Source: Aquimarina sp. TRL1
GTDB taxonomy: Bacteria > Bacteroidota > Bacteroidia > Flavobacteriales > Flavobacteriaceae
Reading direction: 5' to 3'
DNA length: 64,000 nt
Assembly: GCF_013365535.1 (NCBI RefSeq)
Contig: NZ_CP053590.1
Coordinates: 1,540,501-1,604,500, forward strand
A model generated the notes under the pieces. That model was given only the letters and a program-made list of their open reading frames with translations. It made no database searches and had not been told where the DNA came from. This document shows positions 53,839-63,101 of the stretch, piece after piece; the first letter of the stretch is position 1; every line of letters begins with the position of its first letter. Both the position numbers and the translations under genes were made by a program.

Positions 53839-56466
53839 ATGAAAAAAGTTACTTTTTTATTTTTTGTAATTCTCCTGTCCCCTGTCATCGGGATGTTCGC
53901 ACAAGGTACAATTACAGGAATAGTACACGACGCATCTACAAATGCGCCACTACCGGGAGCCAATATACTGGAAGTAAGAACTTCCAATGGAGCCTCTACT
54001 GATTTTGACGGTAAATTCTCTATCAAACCTACGAATTCAACAGGTACATTAAACATTTCTTATGTGGGATTTGCTTCCACAAACATCACATTTGATGTAT
54101 CTAACGGAAATGTTGATTTAGGAATTATAAAAATATCTCCTGATAACTCATTAGACGAGGTTATCATCGTTAGCACAGGAATTATTGACCTTGCAGAAGA
54201 CAGAAAAACTCCTATTGCAGTTTCTACAGTAACAGAGCAAGAGATTCAAGAAAAAGCTGTCGGAAATGTTGAATTACCAGAAATTATAAAAAGTACGCCT
54301 TCTGTATTCGTATCCAACCAGACTGGTTTTGGTGATGGTTCCTTATATATAAGAGGTTTCGACGATACAAATACTGCCATCCTTCTAAACGGACAGCCCA
54401 TCAATGGTATGGAAGATGGTCGTGTATACTGGAGTAACTGGTCTGGTCTTACTGATATTGCCAATGCAGTACAGGTACAACGAGGTCTTGGATCTTCTAA
54501 ATTAGCAATCTCTTCTGTAGGAGGTACTGTGAATATAGTAATGAAAGCCGCTGACAGAACCAAAGGTGGTTTTGCTAGATTCCTAGGAGGAAATGACAGT
54601 TATTTCAAAGGGACTATCGGATATGATACCGGTCTAAGTGATAATGGTTGGGCTTTTTCTGTCTTATTAGATTACTGGCAATCTCATAGAAAATGGGCAG
54701 AAGGAACCTTCGGACAAGGACAAAACTATTACTTCTCTGCCGGATACAAACCAAATGACAACCACTCATTCAACTTCTTAATCACAGGAGCTCCACAAGC
54801 TCACGGACAAAGATGGTCTCAGCGAAGAAGTACACTAGAAGAAAATCCAAAGTTTAACCAGCACTGGGGATTCACAGAAGGACTTGCTAACAATGAGTAT
54901 TCTTCTAATATTGATTCTGAAAGAAGAAACTTCTACCACAAACCTGTAACAAACTTAAGTTGGGATTGGAACATTACTGACAATTCCTCTTTATCTTCTG
55001 TACTATATGCTTCTTGGGGTAGAGGAGGAGGAACTGGTCCAAGAGGAGACGGAAGAGTCAGAACAGATGCTGGTCAATTAAATTACTATGCAATCGAGCA
55101 ACAAAATGCATTAGACCCTGATGGAATCGGAAACTCTGGTGATTATTTTATCTTAGACGGAGGAGAAGAAGAAGGAAACTATATCAGAAGAGCTTCTGTA
55201 AACAATCACCAATGGTATGGGTTAATCTCTAACTTTACTACTGACCTATCTGATAAAGTTTCTTGGAATGTCGGAGTAGACTTCAGATTATACAGAGGAG
55301 ATCACTTCCGTCAGGTAGTAGACTTATATGGATTAAATGGATGGGGTAACGACCGCCCTGATGGTGCTGTAGTAACAGAAACATACAAAGCAGACCCATG
55401 GGCAGCCTTATTTAATTTTGCCAAAGAAGACCAAAGAATCGATTACGACTATTCTGAAAACATCAATTACCAAGGATTATTCTCTCAAATAGAATATGCA
55501 GGAGATAAGTTCAGCTCTTTCTTACAAGCATCTGTATCTAATCAATCATACAAAAGAGAAGGTAGATTTACAGCTGTTGGGAATTCTGAAGGTTTAAACA
55601 AAATCGGATATAACCTTAAAGGAGGACTTGGATACAGCATTGTCGATGGACATACTATCTACCTTAATACTGGTTTCTACTCTAGACAACCTTTCTTAGA
55701 CAATGTTTTCCAAAACATCAGAAGGTCTAATGATTTAGTACAACCAGAAGTAGATAACGAAGATATCATTGGAATCGAATCTGGATATAAAATAAAAGTA
55801 GCAAACTTACAGATCAACTTCAATGCATACTACACAAAATGGGATAATCGAGTAATTCTCTCTAGTGGTACTATCGATCCTAACAACACTCCTGATAACA
55901 ACTCTGATGATGTGAACGTAAACTTCTTTGATAGAGGAATCACACAGATACACTCCGGAGTAGAGGTAGACCTTAATTACAAAGCTACCAGCTGGATGAA
56001 CCTAAGAGGATACATCTCCGGAGCATCTTGGAAATTTGATGGAAAAGTAACCAGAGATATGTACAATGACGATACAAACGAATTGATATCTACACAATCT
56101 GATGTTGATATTACAGGAGTAAAAGTTACTACCGCTCCTCAGTTTACTGCAGGACTTGGAACAAAAATTAAGCTAGTTAAAGGAATGTCTTTTGATGCAA
56201 ATATCAACTATTATGCAGAGCATTATATGAATGACATTGATTTCAATGACGCTAATTTACAGACAGAAAATATTGGAAAAATAAAGCCATTTTCTCTAAC
56301 AGATCTAGGATTGACATATGACTTTAATTTCGATAATAGTCAATTGACTTTCCGCGGAAATGTTTACAACGTATTTGACGAAGTTAGAATTCAGCAAACC
56401 GACAATTTTGGTTTCATTAACACGAACGGTGTTACTTTTAACGGTTCTTTGAAATATAAGTTTTAA
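53839..56466 (+). CDS. TonB-dependent receptor with carboxypeptidase-like N-terminal domain
   Basis: The 875-residue outer-membrane receptor starts at ATG 53839, where a signal peptide begins (MKKVTFLFFVILLSPVIGMFA). A CarboxypepD_reg-like domain covers about 24-110 (GTITGIVHDASTNAPLPGANI, DFDGKFSIK), then a plug (QEKAVGNVELPEIIKSTPSVFVS, GFDDTNTAILLNGQPINGM, GSSKLAISSVGGTVNIVMKAA) and a barrel ending in TFNGSLKYKF. No SusD-like partner is nearby, so it may take up a siderophore, peptide or carbohydrate alone. Substrate unknown. Confidence 0.9.
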   Translation: MKKVTFLFFVILLSPVIGMFAQGTITGIVHDASTNAPLPGANILEVRTSNGASTDFDGKFSIKPTNSTGTLNISYVGFASTNITFDVSNGNVDLGIIKISPDNSLDEVIIVSTGIIDLAEDRKTPIAVSTVTEQEIQEKAVGNVELPEIIKSTPSVFVSNQTGFGDGSLYIRGFDDTNTAILLNGQPINGMEDGRVYWSNWSGLTDIANAVQVQRGLGSSKLAISSVGGTVNIVMKAADRTKGGFARFLGGNDSYFKGTIGYDTGLSDNGWAFSVLLDYWQSHRKWAEGTFGQGQNYYFSAGYKPNDNHSFNFLITGAPQAHGQRWSQRRSTLEENPKFNQHWGFTEGLANNEYSSNIDSERRNFYHKPVTNLSWDWNITDNSSLSSVLYASWGRGGGTGPRGDGRVRTDAGQLNYYAIEQQNALDPDGIGNSGDYFILDGGEEEGNYIRRASVNNHQWYGLISNFTTDLSDKVSWNVGVDFRLYRGDHFRQVVDLYGLNGWGNDRPDGAVVTETYKADPWAALFNFAKEDQRIDYDYSENINYQGLFSQIEYAGDKFSSFLQASVSNQSYKREGRFTAVGNSEGLNKIGYNLKGGLGYSIVDGHTIYLNTGFYSRQPFLDNVFQNIRRSNDLVQPEVDNEDIIGIESGYKIKVANLQINFNAYYTKWDNRVILSSGTIDPNNTPDNNSDDVNVNFFDRGITQIHSGVEVDLNYKATSWMNLRGYISGASWKFDGKVTRDMYNDDTNELISTQSDVDITGVKVTTAPQFTAGLGTKIKLVKGMSFDANINYYAEHYMNDIDFNDANLQTENIGKIKPFSLTDLGLTYDFNFDNSQLTFRGNVYNVFDEVRIQQTDNFGFINTNGVTFNGSLKYKF

Positions 56467-56487
56467 TTCTAATAAAGAATAAAAATA

Positions 56488-56526
56488 AACAAGCCTCACT
56501 TCTGATAGAAGTGGGGCTTGTTTTAT
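56488..56526 (+). terminator. Terminator of the TonB receptor gene
   Basis: AAACAAGCCTCACTTC pairs with GAAGTGGGGCTTGTTT (one T-G wobble) around TGATA and is followed by T's. Confidence 0.85.
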
Positions 56527-56572
56527 GTATAATACCTATCTTTGATACTTATTTTACTATAAATTATAAAAT

Positions 56573-57013
56573 ATGTACGGCGTAATTCAAAGTGCCCATT
56601 CTTACTGGGCATACCTAGTAGTTATTATCGTAACACTAGCAACTATAAATGCGCTCTCTGGTTTTTTTAGCAAAAGAGAGTATCAACCAAAAGATTTTAG
56701 AATTTCTTTATTTGCCTTAATCGTAACACACCTACAATTGGTATTAGGAATCATTACTTTTTTCGTCTCTCCACTTGTTGTTTGGTTCTCAGGAACCCAT
56801 AAAGTAGGAGAAATCATGAAAGATCCTATGCTGCGATTATACAATGTAGAGCATCCTTTTACTATGATTCTGGTCATCACCCTGATTACCATCGGATACT
56901 CTAAACACAAAAAGAAATTAACCTCAACTCCTAAATTCAAAACACTGGCTATTTTTTATGCTATTGCATTTTTAGCCATGTTATATATGATTCCATGGAG
57001 CAACTGGTTTTAG
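56573..57013 (+). CDS. Small four-helix membrane protein, cytochrome-b-like
   Basis: The 146-residue protein has four hydrophobic helices (about 12-30, 45-72, 97-112 and 126-144). Histidines near helix ends or within helices are H9, H53, H76 and H94 (QSAHSYWAYL, LIVTHLQLVLG, GTHKVG, NVEHPFTM), a pattern that would allow two haem b groups. Flavobacterial proteins of this type are often labelled cytochrome B. I could not find a redox partner gene nearby. Function is inferred, not shown. Confidence 0.65.
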   Translation: MYGVIQSAHSYWAYLVVIIVTLATINALSGFFSKREYQPKDFRISLFALIVTHLQLVLGIITFFVSPLVVWFSGTHKVGEIMKDPMLRLYNVEHPFTMILVITLITIGYSKHKKKLTSTPKFKTLAIFYAIAFLAMLYMIPWSNWF

Positions 57014-57035
57014 GATCGTATTATTCTTTTTCTTC

Positions 57036-57073
57036 AAAAGCCTTTTTTACCTTCCTAAAAAAGGCTTTTTTAT
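57036..57073. terminator. Bidirectional terminator between the membrane protein and yjbQ genes
   Basis: AAAAGCCTTTTTT (57036-57048) pairs with AAAAAAGGCTTTT (57057-57069) around ACCTTCCT, with T's following. The two genes converge here. Confidence 0.85.
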
Positions 57074-57082
57074 TTTTTATCA

Positions 57083-57505
57083 TTACACCCCATATGCTGT
57101 AAGGACTATTTTTCTTCCCCCTCCATAATCCCTATGCTCACAAAGATAAATTCCCTGCCAGGTTCCCATATTCAACTTCCCTTCTGTAACGGGAATCTGA
57201 AGATTACTTCCCATTAATGAAGATTTAATATGTGCCGGCATATCATCGGTCCCCTCATAGGTATGTGTATAATATGGTTGATTTTCCGGTACCATTACAT
57301 TCATATGTCGTTCAAAATCCTTCCTTACTGTTGGGTCTGCATTTTCATTAATCGTCAAACTAGCAGAAGTGTGCTTAATAAACAACTGCAAAAATCCCTT
57401 TGACATTTCCTTAATTTCCGGGAAAAGCTCCAAAATTTCTGCCGTTACTAAATGAAACCCTCTGGGAAATGGTCTCAAAATAATTTCTTTTTGATAAAAT
57501 TTCAT
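57083..57505 (-). CDS. YjbQ/UPF0047 family protein
   Basis: The 140-residue protein has the UPF0047 pattern: GFHLVTAEIL, FIKHTSASLTINENADPTVRKDFERHMN (conserved HTSASL, ENADP) and the C-terminal GTWQGIYLCEHRDYGGGRKIVLTAYG. Members show thiamin-phosphate-synthase-like activity in vitro and have a single trimeric fold; their cellular role is unclear. It reads alone on the minus strand. Confidence 0.92.
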   Translation of the reverse strand: MKFYQKEIILRPFPRGFHLVTAEILELFPEIKEMSKGFLQLFIKHTSASLTINENADPTVRKDFERHMNVMVPENQPYYTHTYEGTDDMPAHIKSSLMGSNLQIPVTEGKLNMGTWQGIYLCEHRDYGGGRKIVLTAYGV

Positions 57506-57665
57506 GTGTTTCTATTTCTTTTTAAACATTTAGACGCCTATAAACTGTAAGCCTGTAAAGATCACCTTTATTTATCCAATGATATAATTTAATACAAAAT
57601 TTACAACATATTCTTTAGTGTTATTCCAGAACTCCCATACCTTTGTTATTTAATAGCATCTGATT

Positions 57666-58484
57666 ATGGACTTATCTCAAATAAAACTTATCGCTACAGA
57701 TATGGACGGAACACTTCTTAACTCCAAAGGGGAGGTCAGTCGTCATTTTTATCAATTATTCGATTCCTTAAAACAATTAGGGATCACTTTTGTCGCTGCC
57801 AGTGGTCGACAATACTATAGCATTATTCATAAATTATCCCCGATAAAAGACGATATTATTGTTGTCGCAGAAAATGGAGCCTTAACAGTGCAGCGAGAGG
57901 AAGAACTTCAAAGTACCCCTATCGATCAGGACACCTATCTGGAATTACTTGATATCACTAAAAAACTTCCCGGTTCTCAGGTAATTCTATGCGGAAGAAA
58001 AAAAGGATATATAGAAGATTACGGAGATGAATTCACCTCTATGCTTCAGGAATATTATGGTAAATATGAAATTGTCGAAGATTTAGCAACCATCACAGAT
58101 GATGAGTTTCTAAAAATTGCTATCTGCCATCAAGAAGGAGCTGAAGCACATTTATACCCTGCTTTAAAGCACCTCGAAGACAGGTTAAAAGTAAAAGTAT
58201 CCGGTGATATCTGGCTGGATTTATCACATCCACTGGCGCATAAAGGGCATGCCATTGAGCAATTACAAAAAAAGCTAAACATTCTACCAGAAGAAACTTT
58301 AGTTTTTGGGGATTACAATAATGACCTGGAAATGCTGAAAAGCGCACAGTATAGTTTCGCCATGAAAAATGCGCTTCCTTCTGTAAAATCAACGGCAAAA
58401 TACATGACCAAAAGCAATGATGAGCAAGGGGTTGAATACATCCTGGAAAAAGTCATCGAGGCTAAACAGAAAGTACTTCTGTAA
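57666..58484 (+). CDS. Cof-type HAD-IIB family sugar-phosphatase-like hydrolase
   Basis: The 272-residue cytoplasmic phosphatase has the HAD nucleophile motif LIATDMDGTLLNSKG (Asp13-type), the FVAASGRQYYS threonine/serine motif, the C2b cap (about 85-190) and motif IV GDYNNDLEMLKSA. Cof-type enzymes hydrolyse a range of sugar phosphates, nucleotides or flavin phosphates. The substrate cannot be told from sequence. It ends at a strong bidirectional terminator. Confidence 0.9.
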   Translation: MDLSQIKLIATDMDGTLLNSKGEVSRHFYQLFDSLKQLGITFVAASGRQYYSIIHKLSPIKDDIIVVAENGALTVQREEELQSTPIDQDTYLELLDITKKLPGSQVILCGRKKGYIEDYGDEFTSMLQEYYGKYEIVEDLATITDDEFLKIAICHQEGAEAHLYPALKHLEDRLKVKVSGDIWLDLSHPLAHKGHAIEQLQKKLNILPEETLVFGDYNNDLEMLKSAQYSFAMKNALPSVKSTAKYMTKSNDEQGVEYILEKVIEAKQKVLL

Positions 58485-58496
58485 ACTATATTATAG

Positions 58497-58529
58497 AAAA
58501 AACCTCGGATGTTGCTCCGAGGTTTTTTA
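58497..58529. terminator. Bidirectional terminator between the HAD phosphatase and lepA genes
   Basis: CCTCGGA (58503-58509) pairs with TCCGAGG (58516-58522), flanked by A6 and T6, so it works on both strands for the converging genes. Confidence 0.92.
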
Positions 58530-58534
58530 ATATT

Positions 58535-60331
58535 TTAATCATTAAGCTTTAACACAGCCATAAATGCTTCTTGAGGAATTTCTACATTTCCTACTTGTCG
58601 CATTCTTTTCTTTCCTTTTTTCTGTTTTTCCAATAGCTTACGCTTACGAGAGATATCTCCTCCATAACATTTCGCCGTTACATCCTTACGCAATGCTTTT
58701 ACTGTTTCTCTGGCAATAATCTTGGCTCCTATAGCTGCCTGTATAGGAATATCGAATTGCTGACGAGGAATAAGCTCTTTCAACTTCTCGCACATTTTCT
58801 TTCCGATGTCATAAGCATTATCCTTATGCAATAGTGCAGAGAGAGCATCTACTGTGTTCCCATTAAGTAGTACATCCACCTTTACCAGGTTAGAAGAACG
58901 CATTCCTATAGGCGCATAATCGAAAGAAGCATATCCTTTGGATACTGTTTTTAATCGATCATAAAAATCAAAAACAATCTCCGCTAATGGCATATCAAAA
59001 TTAAGCTCCACCCGCTCGGGTGTCAAATAGGTCTGATTGGTAATCTGCCCTCTTTTTTCTATACACAATGACATAACTGGTCCTACAAAATCTGCTTTTG
59101 TAATGATAGATGCTTTGATAAACGGTTCCTCTACTCTATTCATCGTTGATGGATCCGGCAAATCAGACGGATTATTAACAATAATAACAGTATCTGGCTC
59201 CTTATTTGTAAATGCATGGTAAGATACGTTAGGTACCGTAGTAATAACCGTCATGTTAAATTCACGTTCCAAACGCTCTTGAATGATCTCCATATGCAAC
59301 ATCCCCAGGAATCCACATCGGAATCCAAAACCTAGAGCAGCCGAACTCTCTGGCACAAAGACAAGAGAAGCATCATTTAACTGTAATTTCTCCATCGATG
59401 CTCTCAGCTCTTCATAATCTTCGGTATCTACCGGATAAATCCCTGCAAATACCATTGGTTTTACATCTTCGAATCCTTCAATTGCATTTTCTGTAGGATG
59501 TTTCGCATCTGTTATCGTATCTCCTACTTTTACTTCTCTAGCATCTTTAATTCCAGTAATCAGGTAGCCAACATCCCCTGTTTTGATTACTTTTTTAGGT
59601 ACTTGATTTAGTTTTAGAGTTCCAATTTCATCTGCAAAATAATTCTTACCTGTTGCTACGAATTTAATTTGCTGTCCTTTCGTAATCTCGCCATTGATAA
59701 TTCTAAAATAGGTTTCTACTCCTCTAAACGGATTATATACCGAATCAAACACTAATGCCTGTAACGGCTCTTCCGGGTTTCCTTCTGGAGCCGGTACTCG
59801 TTCTATAATAGCTTCTAAAATTTCTTCTATTCCTATTCCTGTTTTAGCACTTGCAGGAATTACCTCTTCTGCTGTACAACCTAACAGATCTACAATATCA
59901 TCCGTCACCTCTTCTGGATTTGCACTAGGCAGATCTACTTTGTTTAATACCGGAATAATTTCCAGATCATTTTCCAGCGCCAGGTATAAATTAGAAATTG
60001 TCTGTGCTTGTATACTCTGTGCAGCATCTACTACAAGTAATGCACCTTCACATGCTGCAATAGAACGAGATACTTCATAAGAGAAATCTACGTGTCCTGG
60101 CGTATCAATAAGGTTCAGAATGTATTCTTCTCCTTTATATGTATACTCCATCTGGATTGCATGACTCTTAATTGTAATCCCTCGTTCTCTTTCCAGGTCC
60201 ATATTATCCAGTAATTGCGCCTGCGCTTCTCGGGCAGTTACAGACCCTGTAAAGTCCAATAAGCGATCTGCCAAGGTACTTTTTCCATGGTCAATATGCG
60301 CAATAATACAGAAATTCCTAATGTGTTTCAT
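58535..60331 (-). CDS. lepA: Elongation factor 4 (LepA)
   Basis: The 598-residue translational GTPase acts on stalled or mistranslocated ribosomes. GTPase motifs: AHIDHGKST (G1), GITI (G2), DTPGHVDF (G3), NKVD (G4) and SAKTG (G5). It has the LepA-specific C-terminal domain ([39 protein letters not shown]). It carries a leader of about 290 bases with a 5' hairpin and two very short reading frames, which is unusual for a housekeeping gene. Confidence 0.97.
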   Translation of the reverse strand: MKHIRNFCIIAHIDHGKSTLADRLLDFTGSVTAREAQAQLLDNMDLERERGITIKSHAIQMEYTYKGEEYILNLIDTPGHVDFSYEVSRSIAACEGALLVVDAAQSIQAQTISNLYLALENDLEIIPVLNKVDLPSANPEEVTDDIVDLLGCTAEEVIPASAKTGIGIEEILEAIIERVPAPEGNPEEPLQALVFDSVYNPFRGVETYFRIINGEITKGQQIKFVATGKNYFADEIGTLKLNQVPKKVIKTGDVGYLITGIKDAREVKVGDTITDAKHPTENAIEGFEDVKPMVFAGIYPVDTEDYEELRASMEKLQLNDASLVFVPESSAALGFGFRCGFLGMLHMEIIQERLEREFNMTVITTVPNVSYHAFTNKEPDTVIIVNNPSDLPDPSTMNRVEEPFIKASIITKADFVGPVMSLCIEKRGQITNQTYLTPERVELNFDMPLAEIVFDFYDRLKTVSKGYASFDYAPIGMRSSNLVKVDVLLNGNTVDALSALLHKDNAYDIGKKMCEKLKELIPRQQFDIPIQAAIGAKIIARETVKALRKDVTAKCYGGDISRKRKLLEKQKKGKKRMRQVGNVEIPQEAFMAVLKLND

Positions 60332-60349
60332 GTGTCTATAATACTGTTT

Positions 60350-60409
60350 TTAGACGTCGCATGACACGTGCTTAACAATATTATAAATTCTTGCCAAGAT
60401 TCGTTTCAT
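60350..60409 (-). CDS. Tiny ORF (19 codons) in the lepA leader
   Basis: An ATG at 60409 opens a frame (MKRILARIYNIVKHVSCDV) that stops at 60350, 19 bases before the lepA start codon. AGGAG lies one base upstream of the ATG. Basic and hydrophobic residues alternate. It may be a chance frame; the similar AGGAGTAT upstream element of the 31-codon frame is the reason to note it. Confidence 0.25.
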   Translation of the reverse strand: MKRILARIYNIVKHVSCDV

Positions 60410-60472
60410 ACTCCTAAAATTTATACGGTGCCTCTTATCAAATCACCTGCATTTGCTCATTTTTAAAATACT

Positions 60473-60568
60473 TTATAACAAGAAACAACCTTCTTTTCCA
60501 GAAACAAGCTGTTTTTGCTCAAAAGCAACTCCCTGTAAGAATGAAGATAATACAATGCTTTTCTGCAT
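60473..60568 (-). CDS. Tiny ORF (31 codons) in the lepA leader
   Basis: An ATG at 60568 opens a 31-residue frame (starts MQKSIVLSSFLQGVAF and ends with CFLL). AGGAG is 7 bases upstream of the ATG, at good Shine-Dalgarno spacing, which is uncommon in this phylum. Composition looks peptide-like, but length and lack of homologues known to me leave it uncertain. Confidence 0.3.
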   Translation of the reverse strand: MQKSIVLSSFLQGVAFEQKQLVSGKEGCFLL

Positions 60569-60587
60569 ATCTATACTCCTCTGGTTA

Positions 60588-60622
60588 CATTATAGTGTTC
60601 TTCAATTTTCACTACTATAATG
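60588..60622 (-). promoter_or_regulatory. Stem-loop at the predicted 5' end of the lepA mRNA
   Basis: Perfect 9-base arms CATTATAGT (60588-60596) and ACTATAATG (60614-60622) enclose 17 bases. The stem begins 5 bases after the -7 box, so the mRNA would start with it, as in atpD and the S24-type gene. Confidence 0.5.
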
Positions 60623-60627
60623 ACTTG

Positions 60628-60635
60628 CAAATATA
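60628..60635 (-). promoter_or_regulatory. -7 promoter box for lepA
   Basis: CAAATATA on the plus strand reads TATATTTG on the minus strand, matching TAnnTTTG. It lies 296 bases upstream of lepA; predicted start of transcription is near 60621. Confidence 0.45.
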
Positions 60636-60756
60636 GGCGAATTTAAAAGGTTTATAGAATCCATCCTAATATTTTTATTCATCTACTAAATTCTAAGTTA
60701 CAACGGCTAGACCATTTTCTATTTCTGTAATTTCAGATCATAAGAGGTATAATTTG

Positions 60757-60764
60757 TATTTTTG
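60757..60764 (+). promoter_or_regulatory. -7 promoter box for dusB, decides its start
   Basis: TATTTTTG followed by CA matches TAnnTTTG. Transcription should begin near 60771, so the frame opening at 60754 cannot be the start; the TTG at 60781 is supported. Confidence 0.5.
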
Positions 60765-60780
60765 CACAAAAAAGTACGCT

Positions 60781-61773
60781 TTGGCAAAAATAGGAGACAT
60801 TGATGTAGGGGAATTTCCATTGTTACTAGCCCCAATGGAAGATGTAAGTGACCCCCCATTCAGGGCACTGTGCAAGGAACAAGGAGCAGATGTAGTATAC
60901 ACTGAATTTATTTCCAGTGAAGGGCTCATAAGAGATGCTGCAAAAAGTGTTATCAAACTGGACATCTATGAAAAAGAACGTCCGGTAGGTATTCAGATAT
61001 TTGGAGCTAACCTGGATTCTATGCTAAAATCCATCGAAATTGTAGAGGCTTCAAATCCTGATATTATCGATATAAACTTTGGTTGTCCTGTAAAAAAAGT
61101 CGTTAGTAAAGGGGCTGGAGCAGGAATTCTGAAAGACATCGATCTAATGGTCTCTCTTACCGAAGCGATGGTTAAGCACACCAAACTTCCGGTTACTGTC
61201 AAAACACGATTGGGATGGGATCACGAATCTATACGAATTGTAGAAGTTGCTGAACGACTACAGGATGTAGGAGCCAAAGCCATTGCCATTCACGGTAGAA
61301 CCCGAGCTCAAATGTATAAAGGGAATGCTGACTGGCGCCCTATTGCCGAAGTAAAAAACAACCCCAGAATGCATATCCCTGTTTTTGGAAATGGTGATGT
61401 CAACTCCCCGGAAAGAGCTGTAGAAATGAGAGATGTCTATGGCTTGGACGGTGCTATGATCGGACGTGCTACTATTGGGCATCCTTGGTTTTTTAGAGAG
61501 GTTAAGCATTTTTTCAAAACAGGAACTCACCTTCCTCCTCCTACACTGGAAGAACGTGTAGAGGCTGCCAGAAGACATTTGCGAATGGCAATTGACTGGA
61601 AAGGAGAAAAACTAGGAGTATTCGAAACTCGAAGACATTACACTAACTATTTTAAAGGTATTCCTCACTTCAAAGAATACAGGACCAAAATGGTGACCAG
61701 TGATCATTCTGAAGATGTGTTTGCTGTATTCGAAGAAGTACAAGAGAAGTTTTCCGGATTTCAGTTTACCTAG
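60781..61773 (+). CDS. dusB: tRNA-dihydrouridine synthase
   Basis: The 330-residue FMN enzyme reduces uridine to dihydrouridine in tRNA. Family motifs: LLLAPMEDVSDPPFRALCKEQGAD, QIFGANLDSML, INFGCPVKKVVSKGAGAGILKD with the catalytic Cys, VTVKTRLGWDH, AIHGRTRAQMYKG and GNGDVNSPERA. I place the start at TTG 60781 (MAKIGDIDVGEF), which fits the family N terminus and lies just after the promoter box. It reads away from lepA. Confidence 0.92.
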   Translation: MAKIGDIDVGEFPLLLAPMEDVSDPPFRALCKEQGADVVYTEFISSEGLIRDAAKSVIKLDIYEKERPVGIQIFGANLDSMLKSIEIVEASNPDIIDINFGCPVKKVVSKGAGAGILKDIDLMVSLTEAMVKHTKLPVTVKTRLGWDHESIRIVEVAERLQDVGAKAIAIHGRTRAQMYKGNADWRPIAEVKNNPRMHIPVFGNGDVNSPERAVEMRDVYGLDGAMIGRATIGHPWFFREVKHFFKTGTHLPPPTLEERVEAARRHLRMAIDWKGEKLGVFETRRHYTNYFKGIPHFKEYRTKMVTSDHSEDVFAVFEEVQEKFSGFQFT

Positions 61774-61796
61774 AATTACATTTCTTATCAAACAAA

Positions 61797-62999
61797 CTAA
61801 GCAACTAACTTTGGGTTAATCCTACTCGATGCCAAAAGGGCTGCAATAGTCCCTATTATTGTAATTGTAAAAAATACAATCAGAAAACTCATTCCAGTAA
61901 TGCGGGTTGGATATTGCATCGTAGGAGTGATCATCAGGAATCCAAACTGTTGTTGTAATACAATCAGCACAAAGCCTAAAAACAATCCTAATAGCGTTCC
62001 TAAAACCGTCATCAAAGCACCCTGCATAAGAAATATATTCCGGATATCTCCCAGTGTAGCCCCCATATTAAACAAGGTTTTGATATTTCCTTTTTTATCA
62101 ATAATCATCATAATAATAGCCCCTGCCACATTAAACAATGCTATAACAGCTATTAATGTAATTACCAGATAGGAGACCAGGTTTTCTGTATTTAGCATCT
62201 TATACAGCGTATCATTAAGCTGTGTTCTGTTTTTAATTTCTATTTGATCGCCAAATATTCCTTTCAGCTTCTTTATTACTACTGCCTCATCCGCATCAGG
62301 AACAAGCTTTATTTCAATATTTGTTACTTCCTCTTTTTCTAAACCCAATAATTTCCTGGCCAACCCCACCGTACTAAAAACATACTTTTTATTCAACTCT
62401 TCATTAACACTATAGGTTCCTATATGCACTCCAGTCTCTTTTCTAAAAGATTTGGATAAATCTCTGGAAATTCCTTTTCCTGGTTTCGGGACGTACATAC
62501 TTAGCAATTTAGCATAAGCATTCCCTGTCCACATTCCTAGTTCTGCCCGAATTCTTTCTCCAACCACCACCTGATAATCATTTCCAGTCAGCCACTCCCC
62601 CTCGATAAGGATTTTATCGGTTTCTATAATCTGGTCATAATTAGCCCCTACTCCTTTTATATAAGCCATTTTTCGCTTATTATCATATTCCAGATATACC
62701 CTTTCTTCTACTACTTCAGAAAAAACAGCAATATCTTCCATAGCTACAAGTGCTTCTTTCTTCTCTGCTGTTAATTCGATGCTTTTTCCCTTTCCGGGAA
62801 AGAGGGTAAGATCCGGATCAAAAAAAGTAGAAAATTGCAAACTAAAATCCTTGAGTCCTGCAAAACCAGAAAGCACAATGAATAAGGACATAGCACCAAT
62901 AATCACCCCAGCTGCTGCAATGCCTGTAATAATATTAATGGCATTACTACTTCCTGATGAAAACAAATATCGTTTTGCGATGTAGAAGGGAAAGTTCAA
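61797..62999 (-). CDS. LolC/LolE-like ABC transporter permease (FtsX family)
   Basis: The 400-residue inner-membrane protein has an N-terminal MacB-type periplasmic domain between helix 1 (SNAINIITGIAAAGVIIGAMSLFIVLSGF, about 17-46) and three C-terminal helices (about 270-400). The family opening IAKRYLFSSGSSNAINIIT is that of LolC/E, which release lipoproteins from the inner membrane together with LolD. The start is TTG 62999, forced by an in-frame stop upstream. The cognate ATPase is not in the window. Many outer-membrane lipoproteins in this window would depend on such a system. Confidence 0.88.
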   Translation of the reverse strand: MNFPFYIAKRYLFSSGSSNAINIITGIAAAGVIIGAMSLFIVLSGFAGLKDFSLQFSTFFDPDLTLFPGKGKSIELTAEKKEALVAMEDIAVFSEVVEERVYLEYDNKRKMAYIKGVGANYDQIIETDKILIEGEWLTGNDYQVVVGERIRAELGMWTGNAYAKLLSMYVPKPGKGISRDLSKSFRKETGVHIGTYSVNEELNKKYVFSTVGLARKLLGLEKEEVTNIEIKLVPDADEAVVIKKLKGIFGDQIEIKNRTQLNDTLYKMLNTENLVSYLVITLIAVIALFNVAGAIIMMIIDKKGNIKTLFNMGATLGDIRNIFLMQGALMTVLGTLLGLFLGFVLIVLQQQFGFLMITPTMQYPTRITGMSFLIVFFTITIIGTIAALLASSRINPKLVA

Positions 63000-63011
63000 A
63001 TCTCATGTAGA

Positions 63012-63033
63012 ATTAAAAAAGGGAGCCCCCTTT
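63012..63033 (-). terminator. Terminator-like hairpin between rbfA and the LolC/E-like gene
   Basis: AAAGGG (63018-63023) pairs with CCCTTT (63028-63033) around AGCC; on the minus strand it is followed by T6. It is only about 12-19 bases upstream of the permease start codon, so it would end the rbfA transcript right before the next gene, or act as an attenuator. Confidence 0.5.
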
Positions 63034-63069
63034 AATTTGCTTTATATGTGACTAAGATAAGAAATGACT

Positions 63070-63101
63070 TGTTATTTTCTAATAAAGTATAGAAAATAAC
63101 A
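63070..63101. repeat. Twelve-base hairpin directly after rbfA
   Basis: TGTTATTTTCTA (63070-63081) and TAGAAAATAACA (63090-63101) are perfect arms around ATAAAGTA. No T-run follows on the minus strand. It may protect the rbfA 3' end after RNA processing. Confidence 0.5.

Larger units (their letters stand above)
60332..60780. other. lepA/dusB divergent intergenic region
   Basis: This 449-base gap holds, on the minus strand, the lepA promoter box (60628-60635), a 5' stem-loop (60588-60622) and two tiny ORFs (60473-60568 and 60350-60409), and on the plus strand the dusB promoter box (60757-60764). No larger gene is supported. Confidence 0.7.

Noticed and set aside
60541..60636. 31-codon plus-strand frame opposite the lepA leader
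   Set aside because: It has an aromatic-rich random composition and runs across the lepA promoter; nothing supports translation.
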